This document shows positions 1 through 13,364 of a stretch of 64,000 nucleotides of DNA, piece after piece. The translations under genes were made by a program, and so were the position numbers. Source of the DNA: Sepiola atlantica (taxonomy: Eukaryota > Mollusca > Cephalopoda > Sepiida > Sepiolidae); assembly GCA_963556195.1 (NCBI GenBank), contig OY744532.1, positions 82,523,734 through 82,587,733 of the forward strand, given 5' to 3'. Within the stretch, counting starts at the first letter, position 1. The number at the start of each line of letters is the position of its first letter. The notes below the pieces were generated by a model, which was not told where the DNA came from, ran no database searches, and saw nothing but the letters and a program-made list of their open reading frames with translations.

Positions 1-2091
1 CAAAGTAACTTCCTATCGTGATGTTTCTCTGCTGAAGTGAATACCAACAAAGACTGATGACTCAGCATGCCATGGTCAAATCCAGTAAGGTCCTTAGCAC
101 CATTTTCACTCTCGATCTTGGCAACCCCTAAATTACACGCTCTTGTGAGTGTCTACTTTTAGAAAAAGGGGTCGTGTACACTAATATCAATTACAGAGTC
201 AATCAAGTTAAGAAAATAATGTGCTGAAACACACAAAAAAAGGAAAGCTTAATTCGGCCATTAGTTTCGGACAAGAAGAGACAAATCCTAACAATAATAA
301 CATAATTCGTATGTATACATATTTACAAACATAATTCAGAACATATGGTTAACTGTATTATAGAAGAATTATATGGTATTACATCTTCCTCAAATTTAAA
401 ATTAGCGAGTTCGTCTTACGGTCTGCTTTTTACTGATATGGATTCTGATTTGTTTGTCTTAACATAGAGGACTCATAGTAAATAAAATGTGGATTTCTGT
501 TTTTATGTTGAATATTCTCGCTAACCCTGGGAGGAGTGTAATGCCTAGAAACTATCTCCAAGAGGGAAGTAATGCTTGTGATGATACTTACCTAAAAGAA
601 TAATATAAAAAAGACAGGCTAATGCCTGCGAGTATGTAATGACCAGAGAACAAATACTTTACTAGCCCTAAAATAAGAGGTAATACCCAGGAGGATGGTC
701 GAACTGAAAGACTTACATAACATTTGTACTTCTACAATAGCTAGGAGCACTCTTACACAATCTGAGAAGGTGCACGTTCGTGCAATCTCTCAGGTTTATT
801 ATAAAGTAGTAGAACAGCTTCGAAATCTAGTCGGTGGTGTTCACCTTTTCCCCTGTATATTTTTATTCATCAAAGATATGTTGTAATCCTTACTCTGCAA
901 TATTGTTATATTTATGGTAGGAGCTCGACTGAGTTCAACTTTCATGTCCTACTACTTTGTAAAATATACACAGCAAACTCCCGTCTAGCTGCAACTATTG
1001 TACAAATAAAAGTTTTAATGAGCAGAGGTTCTCCCCAAGAACTATCAGTCTGTGGAACGCAATACTGTAAGGTTGATTTCCAGTTGATTACTGTACAGTC
1101 GTTTTCAGATCCAATGTAAAAAATACTGTTGAGCGGTACCATTAAGTAATCTAATGTAGCCCAAATACAAATAATGTTCTGCAATCCTTAAGCGGTTTGT
1201 CTCACAGTCCACATCACTCAAATAATTGACAAAAGTCCTTGAGTGACCTTGATGAGCGTGACTCGTTAGTAACACAAGTGAATAATAACGTCGAAAATAG
1301 AGTGAATTATCTGATGATCTCATGTCAAACAAAAGATACTACACATCTTTACCTACCCAAAATGGTGAGAGAATGGTCTTTAATTGAGCATTGGAAGGGA
1401 GTATATTCATGTAAAATAGTAGAGTAAACTTAATCGAGCATTAAAATATATTACAATATTACTAAAATTAATGGGATTGTTTTGACTTCAGATTACAGGT
1501 ACTACATCTTAGTTAGCAAAATATTATATTCAAACACTCTGTCTGACACACAAAAGACTTAACAAATCTTCTCACTTCTGACAAAACATGTGTACCTAGA
1601 AATGTTTGCGTGCCAAATGGTTCGAACAAGTATCGCACTCTGTATAAATAATACACGCTACTGACTGATATAATGCTATCTTAAAGGACAATATATATAA
1701 TCTAAAATAGTTCCTATCTCACGACGAGTTAATAATATATCAATGGTTGGGTAATTTTGAACTCCACTTTCTTGAAGGATATTGATAGCATACAGAGGCA
1801 AATGATTAAAAACAAACGGAAAACAATCATTAGTTAAATTCAGAATTTTCACATACACATTTCCTAGGCTATTTAAGTAATCAAAGCTTCAGAGTATAGT
1901 TTATCTTATAAGTAAAAGAGAAACAAGGTATGTTAAAATGGATGCTAGCTTTTCTAAAGGGTGTAAGCTAAAGTTAATTTTCAGAATTTAAAAATCTAGA
2001 AAATATAAAATAGCATGTAGTTGTCTTTGTGTTGCATGATTTCCAGTATAATTCGAGTACATAGCGGTATCGTATGCTTACATTAGTGTAG
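1..2091. other. Unassigned AT-rich DNA
   Basis: No recognisable gene, repeat family or RNA is seen. The open frames present are 60-80 codons long with no domain signature and are at chance level for AT-rich DNA. Confidence 0.5.
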
Positions 2092-2330
2092 CTCTATTGC
2101 ATATTAGTCGGGGGAAAGCTATGGAATAATAATAACCTTTATTTTTATATCTGGCTCAAGTTGTCTTCTAAGAAAGCAGTCAAAGATGAATGTAGGATCA
2201 CACGTTGCTTTATATGACGTTAAAATATTACAACATTGTAGACATGGTGTTTGCGAACACGCAATGGCGAACAACGTAATTCAGGAGAAACCCACATGAA
2301 GTTAGACAAATATAAAGGAAACCATATCAA
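2092..2330 (+). repeat. Dispersed repeat D1, copy 1
   Basis: About 240 bp that closely match a second copy at 11509-11744, including the shared phrases gaaagctatggaataataa, cttctaagaaagcagtcaaag and gcaatggcgaacaacgt. The copies differ by scattered substitutions and small indels. The class is unknown: there are no TIRs, no A/B boxes I can defend and no open frame. This copy lacks the flanking direct repeats that frame copy 2. Confidence 0.8.
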
Positions 2331-5300
2331 GCTAGACAAATAATGAAGATAAGAACACGATACAAAAGAAATAGCAATTAATATGCACGTCAAAATATGT
2401 TATGACAAGAATAAATGGAGGGAGTCAAGTTGATCAATAGAATTTAATCCATCATCACTGACATTTTGAGTCGAATGCGAAGCTCTTGCGACCTTAACGT
2501 CGATTCTAATATCGTCTAAACTTATTCTGCTTTTAGTCATCGCTCAATTCCGAAGTTCACTGGCTGAAGCCTAACTCGGCCTCTTTACAATAGAATGAAA
2601 ACAAACGTAACGAACAACCAAATACATTCGCGGAACGCACAATATACAAGAAAAAACACGTTAATGCATCGTTATTGCTTTAGTATAAAGTAATTCCGAC
2701 TATACAAGTTTCGCTTTATACTCGTAATCGAAATGTAAAATAATAATCTAGTGAAACCTAGGCACTGCATGAAAAAGTTTTACAACCGTAATATTACTAT
2801 ATAGATTTTTTTTATAAAGTAAAAAACAAGTGTAAATGATTTAAATGAGAAAGGAAACTGTCAGAATAAAACATAAAGCTATCATCGGTGTCCACTTACT
2901 GTAAATAATTACTTTTAATGAGAAGAATAATGATTTTAGTGAACTGGTAAGAGAAGAGAATACTTTAAAGGAGCGCCATTCTTTGATAAGCTCCTAGACC
3001 TGACTTTACCTCTGGACTTTAAATCAAAGATTTACATTAAACTTGTTGCTCAGGTTTCTGAAAGATGTTTAGATTATTTTACCGCTCGAGAACGTCTATC
3101 ACACCTTGCGCAGTCGTCTTACCTTGTGAGTGTCAGATACTTTCCTATGTACCAGATAGATCACTGCTAGAGACGTACAACTTGGACCACTATTTCTAGC
3201 CTTGATAGAGTACCATACATACTTCGAAATCTAGTGGGAGATTATCTTTTAACTTCCCTAGATAGTTTTGTTTGTGCACATGACAAATTTGGCTCGCATC
3301 ATTTTTTATCATCGTTATGTTAATAGTAAGCGTTCGACTCAGCTCAAATCCCTTGCACTCTCTGTGAAACATTCATAGCCAACATTTGCCTTGTTTCAAC
3401 TTCACAAAATATTTTTTATCCTTTTCTCTCTATCCCTTTTACTCTCTCTCTTTCTCTCTTTGGCAAAAACCAAACATAACTCTCATAAACATGGATTATT
3501 TCTTAGAACATCCCGTCTATGCAATAACCTACCACTAGGCTGCTTCCGAATCGACTACAACATTCCGTCTTAAGATATCATGTAAACACACACTTTTGGA
3601 GAGATTTTCTTTCATAATAAATCATTCTCAAGTTATCTTCTGTCTATTCTACCCATGGCTTCTAATCTTATCGTGTTGGAAGTCATTGTCTTACATACAA
3701 TCTCTATAGAAGTTATCTACAAGTGGCTTCTAGATATTGATAAGCAGTAACTTGTTCGTAAGAATAGGTTTTCCGCACACAATTCCGAACAAAGACAATG
3801 CCAGGTAAACCTGTTTACAGACTATTCTTCTTTGAAAGAGCAACACAAGGACCAAAGATTATTAACGCAAAGACCGCAGGGTGTCAGATCTGGATACCTG
3901 GGAATCCATAGTATGAGAACGCGATCATCTCGCCCAGATCGTCTAATCCATCTGGCTTATAGTGTTGTGTTAAGATACTGTCTTACCTTTAGGCTCTAGT
4001 GCGGTATCGCCCGATTCTGTAGGAAATTAAGTCGCCAGACTCTTCCAACATCAACTTATAATTAAACAGTTTTTCAGCATATAGATGTACATGTAATATT
4101 ACGTGTTGCTCCTTCAGAGATGAATAGTCCGTAGACAGCTTTCTTGGACAGAGTCTCTTTTCGGAATTTTATGCGAGCACGTGTCCATGATACCGTTTTT
4201 TTTCAGAATAGTTGAATCTGTCCTTCTGATGTTATCATGAGCAAATACAGCATTGATGAATGAACGCACATTTCACTTTGAGTCCCATAGGTCAAATTCA
4301 GAAACCAAACGGTGTTACTGACGGGATGTTAACCCTAGAGATACGCGAAGTGTAAATACCATAACAGCCATAATAACCCGTTTTCAAAAACAAGGTGCAG
4401 TATATGACCTCCAGTCTCTCGTTCAGTAAGATATACACACCATCGAAAAAAATTGAAGGGAAGTCTAGAAGAAGATCCAACAGTTTCAATGAAAAGAAGA
4501 TCCCGACAATTTGGAGTTTCATAATCTGTTATACATAGAATGGTGCATGATATGAACATGTTTCCATACAAAATTCAGCTTGTCCAGCAGTTTCAGCCTG
4601 AGGTTTTTGAACAAAGCTAAGAGTTTGTAATGAAACTTCAGGATTTTGTAGTTACTTCCAGTGACTTTTGGAGCTCCCTGTATGTTTATATAATGTGTTT
4701 ATGTTATGTTGATTTCTTTAAATTTAGAAATAACGTATCTAGTTACGCCTTTTAGACTTACGTTGGATTCGAACTCATATATTGAAATTGGAAAAAAAAA
4801 CTACTGCCGTATTAATGTGTACTTTGTCCATTCCTTTTTACTAACCAATCACATTTGCCTATGTCACTATATTTTAAATAGTAAATACAGCAATAAGCTT
4901 GATTTGTTTGTGCTGAATTTTTAATTTTAAATACTTTTAATTGCATGACGTGATAAAGAAATATGAACTTATTTTCCTTATTTCGTTATTTAATTTCGAC
5001 AAAATTGGTTTGATTGTGGTGTTGCTTACATATGATATTTAATGTATATGAACGACGTATAGCATCCTAAAACATAATTTAAAATTTAAAATACGATTAA
5101 GAATTTATTTACGTACGCGTACAAAGTTACTAACCCATAATTATAAATTGAGGAACATTTTATAAAGCTGATCAACTTCCAAAATATGGAGATAAATCAA
5201 CTATATTCTGAAGAAATTATAATTGTTGCGAAAATCGAACAGCACAAAAAACCGATGACATTTTTACGATTTATTTTATTTAACCTTATGCATTTAAATC

Positions 5301-5385
5301 TATTTTAAAACCATATAATTAATTAATAATTGTCAAATATAATACATCATGCACGATCATTAGTATTCGATGTGAGGTTAGGCAT
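2331..5385. other. Unassigned AT-rich DNA with one orphan transposon-like terminus
   Basis: No gene is recognised. A pyrimidine-rich run lies at 3418-3460. Positions 4660-4682 read gacttttggagctccctgta, which looks like one end of a Tc1/mariner-type element next to TA. I found no matching inverted partner nearby, so it may be a solo or truncated end. Confidence 0.4.
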
Positions 5386-5429
5386 AAATATATATATATA
5401 TATATATATATAAATATATATATATATAC

Positions 5430-5488
<59 letters not shown>
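5386..5488. repeat. (TA)n microsatellite
   Basis: About 100 bp of nearly pure TA, interrupted by single A and ACT changes. Confidence 0.97.
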
Positions 5489-5492
<4 letters not shown>

Positions 5493-7355
5493 ATATCATG
5501 TTGATTCATGTATCTATCATAGTAATGCAAGTTTTATTCCGATATAAAAAGACCCCAAAATTTAAAGAAATGAAAAGATATTTTCTACAGTTCTCCAATA
5601 TTCTAAGCTTGAATTTTTAAGACTTCGGCAAATTCATGGTTCATGAATTGTTATTGAATACAACGGCAATATTTTCTGAAATTTGTCAAAGTGCTCTCTT
5701 CGTGTAATTCCAAAAAATACATGTATTTATAGTCATAGTATCACATTTAAATTTGATCCAAAATCGAGGGGTGTTTTAACATTTTGACAAGCTATGATAG
5801 AGAATGAACTCTAAATAGCCAGACTTAAGTTCCAAGTTTGTCTTGAACACACCTATTTATTTTGTATCCAAGAACTCGTGTAGAATGCACCAGCTGTTTC
5901 CACAGTCTGAGGCCGCAGTAGAATTAAGTATAAGACCCAATGGAATCATCTTAATTACAGATGAAAGAGACAGGAACTGATAATTACAAGGCGTATACAT
6001 AGAACGGAACTCTGAACTTCGCTAGGCTAATTGCTAAATCTAATTTCCCGTTTTCCCGTGATGAAATGAAGTTACGTAATCCACTCCCTGTATCTGCTAT
6101 TTCTGTTTCACCGGAATGACTCTTTGCGTTCGATCCACAATATCGTGGATTTGTTCAAGGCGTTAGTAACACTTTAAAACACTCCCGGAAAAAAGATGGC
6201 AATAAACCCAAACATCTGCAGAACTAGTTAATTAACATATGCATGTTTATTTCTTTCAGACATAATACTAGTTATGCCATTCCGAAACAGTAGCTTCTAA
6301 AGTGTATGAACTAAAACGTTTAATATATTTGAATCGATAAACATTATGTTATGTTTTTGTTTATCGCGAAGTAACGATTGGTATTAAATTCATGAAAAAT
6401 GAATATAACATCCGTATTATGAAAACGATGTTGAAACCTTTTTAACAGATTGTGTCAGACTGCTGAATGACTCGACTGAGAATTTTCTCAATTTTACAAT
6501 ACTTATACGTTATTATTTACTAACATTTAGTCTGATATTTCATATTGAATGTTGCAAGAGAATCCTTAATGATTGAGTTCTGTCTTTAATCTTAAACCAT
6601 AATTATTCAGTCATATTTTAATAATAGCCGAACTGCATAGCTAATTTATATTAATAACTTTAATAACATGCACAATTTTCTTTTTTTATTAAGGAAACCT
6701 ATTCATATGTATTCATGAGAAAACATCTTGTTTTAAGAGTCTCTTCTGACTGTCTTTCATGTCATATATAAAATGACAGATATATCCAATCTGTTGCTCA
6801 GATTTCTAGAAAGAGTGTAAACCATGAGACAATTTTCTACATATAAAAATTTTAGTCAGTTCACAAAATGTATTACTGCTGCCAAAACTGGGAAAGTACT
6901 GACATCCCGATTTTACAAAGTACAAAATCGGCTTTGCAATCTAAAAATAGATGATTTACTTCTCACAGAAGAGAAGTTACAAATATTTATTATGTCTCGT
7001 AATTTCAATTAAGAAGTGCTCAACTGATATCTATCGTTTCTCCTAGTAACGCATTTATAGCAAGAACTCGACCTCTAGCACTACTGCAAGTATTTTTTTT
7101 TAATCGCCCTCTGCCTCACATGAAACGGAATTTAAAATTAACATAATTGTTTTCCTATCAATGAACACATTGCAACGATAGATAATAAATGATTGTCTTT
7201 AAACTAAACGACAACAAATACTTGCCCTAAACTTTTTGCATGAGTAATCAAATTGTGTGTATTCCTTCATCATTTTCAGTCTTGAAAATTCCTTCCGGGG
7301 ATGAAACGCGGGAGCCTCTGTGTAGCTTAATTGCCATGAATTTATTTTCATAGCT

Positions 7356-7358
<3 letters not shown>
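5489..7358. other. Unassigned AT-rich DNA
   Basis: No recognised feature. A 62-codon frame at 6824-7012 (+) has no domain signature and is probably chance. Confidence 0.45.

Positions 7359-7429
<71 letters not shown>
7359..7429. repeat. (TA)n microsatellite
   Basis: Pure TA tract of about 70 bp. Confidence 0.97.
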
Positions 7430-7432
<3 letters not shown>

Positions 7433-7511
7433 ATGTGTATGGGGAAAAGTAAACGATACTTCATTAAAATGAAATGCATGTTTTCGATTTGTCATTTTTC
7501 AGATATGTATG

Positions 7512-7600
<89 letters not shown>

Positions 7601-7601
7601 A
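7512..7601. repeat. (TA)n microsatellite abutting a MITE
   Basis: TA tract of about 90 bp that runs directly into the left terminus of the element at 7602. Confidence 0.97.
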
Positions 7602-7978
7602 CAGGGTGGGCAAAAATAAGGGTCCTATTTTTTAAAATTCATAACTTTTTTATTTATTGATTTTTTTTTTTTTTAAATAAGTAAAGGACCCCTTCCGAAG
7701 CAAGCATGAGCTGTATTAACCCTAAGGAACGTACCCTCATTTAGAAAACATTATGTTTGCTGAAAAAACTCAAAACAGTGTAAAAAACAATACTTTAGCT
7801 TTTGTAAGTTTTAAGAAGTGTTTTTCGGCTAAAATTTGTTTTGTTTATTTCAAAAAATCTCGGAAGGGTCAGTCTACACACACATAAAGTTTGGTGAGTT
7901 TAACTTTTATTTTGTGGAAGTTATTCAAATTCAAGTTTTTCAAATTTAAAGATAGGACCCTTATTTTGGCCCACCCTG
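7602..7978. mobile_element. Mariner-like MITE with long TIRs
   Basis: A 377-bp element bounded by inverted repeats. The left end reads cagggtgggcaaaaataagg and the right end, reverse-complemented, reads cagggtgggccaaaataagg, continuing into gtcctat on both sides. The CAGGGTG terminus and the TA dinucleotide on the left are typical of Tc1/mariner relatives. On the right the base after CACCCTG is A rather than the expected TA, so the target duplication is imperfect. There is no coding capacity. Its TIR resembles the full mariner at 16712-18023 only in the outer CAGGGTG, so it probably belongs to another family. Confidence 0.85.
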
Positions 7979-9954
7979 ATTTTAAATATATATTACCAAT
8001 AAAACTATGGTACTTGTTTTTCTGCAACTAAACTATACGATTAAATATAACAACCTGAAACCGAATATTTGCTATTATTATTTTAACACACAATACCTTC
8101 TGCTATACAACCTCAAACTAATGTATTATCTTCCAATGCTAAATATAAGAGAGTAATGCGTTATTAGTTTCGCTATTAATGATACAATCTTTCTAGACAT
8201 AACTTCTTCCGTGTAACCGATGTATTTTCGTATTTGTTCTGTCATAACTATACCATTCTCAGGCATTACAATGTCTTTATTTTCGGGAATACTAATATAT
8301 TTTCTGTTTATTTTCTGTACGAACTCGTGTACTTCTTTTCAGGGTTAGTGAAACCATCTACCGACTGATTACTCCTTTGGAAATATAGTAGTATATGTTT
8401 TGTAGATATGAGAGCATCCTCGCAAACATGACCACCCTGTCTAATGGAGACATTTGTGTATATGTTCTTTTACCATTAATTCTAGAGGAAATTTTCATTG
8501 CTAGTTAATTATAATTATTTCTCACGGGTACAACGATAAAATAAACAGCAACTAATTATTCATGTAATATTTAGAAAACAACAATTGCTGTGGATGACTG
8601 AAACATAATCCGATCGGCAAAACGGGGACAAAGCAAAACTGTTCTTTCATGTATCAAAAAACTGCAAGATGATTTTGAATTTGCATTTAATATGTTTTTG
8701 TCTCTGAGTGTTTGGTGGGCGCAGATAACAACTAGCGACCAAGGTGTGTATGTTGTATTTGTTGTATTAGATGTGTATCGATCTCTAGCTTTCAATGTAA
8801 CTAAACACGTTTTTTAAACACAACCCCTGTCTCACCACTTGCTGATGTTCGGGAGAGATGCGGCTGGAATTACGCAACCCTTGCTGCACCACAGATTCAT
8901 GTGGCGAAGACTTATGATTTATGTTCGAAGAGGTGCGGTAGGGCATTTAGCGACCCTTTTCTTATCACAGACTACTATTCATGAAATGTGCGACTGAGAT
9001 TCAGCCACCTTTGCCTCATTAAGTACGTTAGCCCCCCTGAGTTGAACAGAAAGGGCGTTAAGAAATGTTACATGATATAAAAATGTATTACTCAAAGCAA
9101 TGACTCAGCATCTCAAACTTATACAAAATGACATTGAACATTGATTAAAAAAATGCTGAAAAACTCGACTGCTTCTCTGACAAAATCCTCAACATAGTCT
9201 TCTTAAGGTTGAATTCAGATATCCGGGAATACTTTCATTATCTCTCTTTGTTATTTTTACATAGACATACACGTTTACATTTTATGTAGATTATCTACCT
9301 TTTTGCTATAAGGCACACACGAACACAAAACCCATCTACTAACATACATTGAGTTGTATATATGGAGTGAGTATAATTGTATATCAAATAAGCACTTAAA
9401 CATTCAATGTAACACAGCTGCATTAATCCGTTTTCATCACATTATCTGTAGATTGACGTAACTCAAAAAGAGTGTGCGATGAAACGGCTTTTCCTGGAGT
9501 TATCGTCAGACAAGTGTTCTCATTTTGCGAAATCTAGTACTAAAGTATACTGGTAACCGCATTTTCCTGAACCTCTGACATTAACGAGAAACATAAAATA
9601 TGTAACAGTTATACCATACATATGTTACACTCCAGTTTTAGATAAAGGCAATAATACTCTTGATTAGTTAATAGCGGAAAATACCTGTAGACATATCGTT
9701 TATCATAGCGACCCCTAATGTAAAAAGGAAAACTGGTTGACAATAAGATTTTAAAGGGAAACATTCCAGTATTTTTATTTATATTCCCTAGTCGAAGACA
9801 GATCTGATCTACAAGAACATGGGACTAAAAAAGCCGTTCGAGCATGAACCAGCAGTGTGTTACTGGTTGATGTTCAAACTGAACATACTTATTTTTAAAT
9901 GCTAGGTTAAGCTAAAAACCGAAAACAGACTAATAATATCCAACAGAGAGTGTA
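7979..9954. other. Unassigned DNA
   Basis: No recognised feature. Positions 8825-9060 are more GC-rich than their surroundings and could be an old dispersed repeat, but I found no second copy in the window. Confidence 0.4.
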
Positions 9955-10290
9955 TTTTGCTAAGATCAAAGTGTAGTATCTGTTCCGCTGGATACTGCAC
10001 CCCATAGACTGGTATTGTCTTGGCCTTCGGGGCTTGATTTACGCCAGTCTATGGGTCTGGCCTGTGCAGTTCTAGGAGGTCCACCCTCCCAGGCTTCGCC
10101 TCCCCTCTTTCGGGAGGAGTAAGTTTATTGCTTACTGCCTGAGGCGCCCCTACCGGGGAATGCCGACGGAGCTGCCCAGGCAATTTTTAAACCCCACTTT
10201 CCCGACCCGACCTTGGGTCACATCTTACTTGTGGGAGTAAGATAAAAACTGGCCTTGTGCCTAACTCCTGGAGAGGAGTAAATCAATACT
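9955..10290 (+). mobile_element. U2-snRNA-headed SINE, copy A
   Basis: The first 35 bases (taagatcaaagtgtagtatc then tgttc) match the highly conserved 5' end of U2 snRNA, which contains the branch-point recognition region. The remainder, from gtattgtc at about 10012, is a 280-bp body unrelated to U2. It is shared with 36102-36372 and 60042-60319 and includes gcaatttttaaaccccac and a GC-rich centre. The copy begins slightly inside the U2 5' end (tattttgctaag), so it is 5'-truncated or degraded. It ends in aatcaatact. No clear target duplication is seen. It is a repeat, not a functional U2 gene. Confidence 0.85.
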
Positions 10291-11369
10291 TAAGATAGCA
10301 TGTGATGGAGAAAACTAAAATTAATATGTTTCAGTTATGCTATAATTAGTTTTACTATTAAATATCATAAAATGTCGATCGCTGAATCCTTGAGTTATTG
10401 TGCCAAAAGATAGCCATACACACTATTTCTTTCATCATGTCAATGAACTATAACGTGACATATTTATTTGTTACAAGGTGTAAAGAATGGGCGTTTACCC
10501 GGGACTCTAGATGATAGCAAGTGCAGTTGGTTTTATTATTCTAGTAACTCGATGTAATGTTTTTGTCGTTCCCTTGTAATTTCTATGACAATAAGCCTCA
10601 TCAATATATCCGAAATTACCGATAAGTGTTCGCCAAGATACTTCTGATGTAATCACTACTCTGTGTTTCTATTCATTACTATCGCGGCCAGCAACTAGTG
10701 ATTGTTATTATTCTTTTTGTTATAGGTAACGTGTTAACTTCTAGTATTTATATTATACATGTTCAGACTTTTCCCTAAAAGCCACGATCTCTTTTGTCTT
10801 CTCTTAATAGAGCGCATCATTTCTCAAAATATTCTCAAAACACAATGTCTCTTTACTAATTACCACGTGGATGTGATTGGTTAACATCCTTTTTTTCTAT
10901 GACTCGATGCTGCTGCCTTTTGTTTACTTCTGTTACATGTGGTGTTAATCATTTCATTCATTCAAAGTTTGTGTTTGCTTTTTCAGATTTTGTCAGAAGT
11001 GTTACTAGAAGTAATTGTATTTAAGTTGATTGTATATGTCATCAAATTGTCAGATATCTAGCAAGTTTAATGTATTTACTTAGTTTCATCGTTCATGCCA
11101 CTTTATCCTGGGGCTACAAAATATACCATTTAGCAAGGTGTCTCATTTATTCCGATTATTTACATGTGTGATCTTTCATATTATTTTATTAGAGCTAGAT
11201 AATGTCTATAGTTTACTTTCCCACACAATCTCCGTTGAATGCTTGGACAATTTGTCAGTGTGTTGGAAGTGTCGTCATTTGCATTCCTCGCATATCATCG
11301 TATTTATTTTATTTTCCCTTTTTGATGAGCTTGCTAAATTTAATATCTATAGTATTTACTTTCTCCCAC
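10291..11369. other. Unassigned AT-rich DNA
   Basis: No recognised gene or repeat. Frames of 80-90 codons at 11138-11480 have no domain similarity I can name and overlap the direct repeat beginning at 11370. Confidence 0.4.
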
Positions 11370-11503
11370 TTTGTCTACATATACTATAGTGGATGTTTTC
11401 CTGGAGTTTACCTGTATGTGTTTAAGAGATTGTTAATAAGTGTATGTTTTTTGTGGAGTTTCACGTCCCAAGCAATGTAAATAAGTATAACTGGTTACTT
11501 GTT
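11370..11503 (+). repeat. Direct repeat DR1, left copy
   Basis: About 135 bp, starting tttgtctacatatactatag and ending near taagtataactggttac. It matches 11745-11879 in the same orientation with modest divergence. Together the two copies frame the D1 copy at 11509-11744. Confidence 0.85.
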
Positions 11504-11508
11504 TTAGA

Positions 11509-11744
11509 TCTATAGCGTATTAGTCGGTGGAAAGCTATGGAATAATAACAACCCTTATTTTTATATCTGGTTCAAGATGTCTTCTAAGAAAGCAGTCAAA
11601 GACGAGTGTAGGGTCACACGTTGCTTCATATGACGTTAAAAATTACAATATTGTAGACATGGGGTTTGCGAAAACGCAATGGCGAACAACGTGATTCAGG
11701 AGAAACACACATCGGCAAATATAAAGGAAACTATCTCAAGCCGA
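11509..11744 (+). repeat. Dispersed repeat D1, copy 2
   Basis: Matches 2092-2330 over its whole length (gaaagctatggaataataac, gaaagcagtcaaagacgag, gcaatggcgaacaacgtg). It sits exactly between the two DR1 copies, giving a DR-core-DR arrangement of about 510 bp. Confidence 0.8.
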
Positions 11745-11879
11745 TTTGTCTACATATACTATTGTGGATGTTTTCCTGGAGGTTACCTATATTTTTTTAA
11801 GAGAGGGTTAATAAGTGTATGTTGCTTGTGGACTTTAACGTCCAAAGCTACGCAAATAAGTATAACCGGTTATTTAAAT
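11745..11879 (+). repeat. Direct repeat DR1, right copy
   Basis: Same orientation as 11370-11503. It shares ctacatatacta, ggatgttttcctgga and gttaataagtgtatgtt with the left copy. Confidence 0.85.
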
Positions 11880-12414
11880 ACGATATGTGTATGTTCAAAC
11901 ACGTATGTCGAATAAAAAGAAGTCATGTAAGTTCGAAAAATAAGCATTTCATTCCCTACTGATTTCGAAGTGTACCACCTTACAGAAAAAGGTACTGTTT
12001 ATCTTTAGGGTAGCTATTTCTTGAAAGTGTTAGCTAAGATATAGAAATAACCTGTAAAATAAGAGTATGTTCATTTTTTTCAATTTCATTGTATTTGACT
12101 CCGTAGAAAAACATAACCTAGTACTTGTTGACGAAACCCCTACTCGCGAGAGGAGCAGTCAGACATTTCCTCAACCACGGTCTTTAAGTTCCAAAACGAT
12201 ATTTGGTCTACTTTTCCTCACATATACCTTTTAGAATCTTTAAGTTTTGTAGTTTGCTTCATCTCTTTCCGTAGATTCTCTAAAAAAATAAAACAATCAA
12301 TGCACTTTCTCGCTTTTTATTTAAAAGTTCGATGTTGTCCTGTCAAAATTAAAGGCAAACACATATGTTTAGAGTTCATGCCTATCCACTGCTGTAAACT
12401 GTTGATCAGCTTGG
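11880..12414. other. Unassigned AT-rich DNA
   Basis: Nothing recognised. Confidence 0.4.
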
Positions 12415-12463
12415 AGAGAGAGAGAGAGAGATGGAGAGAGAAAAAAAGAGAGAGAAAGAGAGT
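12415..12463. repeat. (GA)n-rich low-complexity tract
   Basis: Imperfect GA/GAAA repeats of about 50 bp. Confidence 0.9.
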
Positions 12464-13137
12464 TGGTAGATCAATGACCTGATAAATGTATAACCTGCTA
12501 CCCCTATCCAACAGTTATGTGCACACAACTATGATCGTTGATAAGTGTTCTAAATACAAACTATCGAATCGCGCCCTTTACATGATCAATCAGCATTCTT
12601 ATAAATTACCAGTTCAATGCACTTGTCTGATCACCGCACGAAACTGGAAATACTGTTTCACAAACCACACCAGTTCGTGTGTTTCCTCGTTCATTGCCTC
12701 GGTGTGGTTACCCACCTCCTATCAGGAACCGTACCCCTGGAAAAACAACCAAATCAGGCTTACACTATTTATGGTTATTTCGTCCGGTTCAATATGAACA
12801 CGCTATTGTTTATCACATGAGCTTCTTTTTCAAAACCTCAATAGCCAACAAAAGTGCCTTACTATATACATCTTACTGATTAGTTTAATTAATCTGCTTC
12901 ACAGCCGATTGATTAGCTTGAGTGTTTCGTTTAATGACGAAACACTATATCAAGTGTAAATGATGTATGTTATACAGCTAATATAACAAACCTGTAACTT
13001 TACTCCGTGGAATGTACGATATATACAGCTTATGTATTACATTTTCTTCATGGAAGCGTAACCGACTACAAAAACTTTCGTAAGAATCAACTGATACGAA
13101 TTAATTCCATGCCCCATGAATATATAAAATCCATCGT
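12464..13137. other. Unassigned DNA
   Basis: Overlapping frames of 66-103 codons at 12486-12879 have no recognisable domain. I do not call them genes. Confidence 0.35.
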
Positions 13138-13226
13138 CAACATCATCATCATCATCATACTCATAGTAATCATCGTCCTCGTAATCATCATCGACATCAT
13201 CATCATCGTCACCGCCGCCGTCGTCG

Positions 13227-13285
<59 letters not shown>

Positions 13286-13364
13286 AGCATAATCATCATC
13301 ATCATCATCAGCACCAGCACCAACAACGGCACCAGCACCAGCACCAGCACCAGCATCATCACAA
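13138..13364. repeat. (CAT)n/(CAG)n/(CAC)n trinucleotide tract
   Basis: About 225 bp of imperfect CAT repeats with CAG, CAC and CGT variants. It generates long artefactual frames on both strands (poly-Ile, poly-Asp, poly-Met). There is no evidence for translation. Confidence 0.95.
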
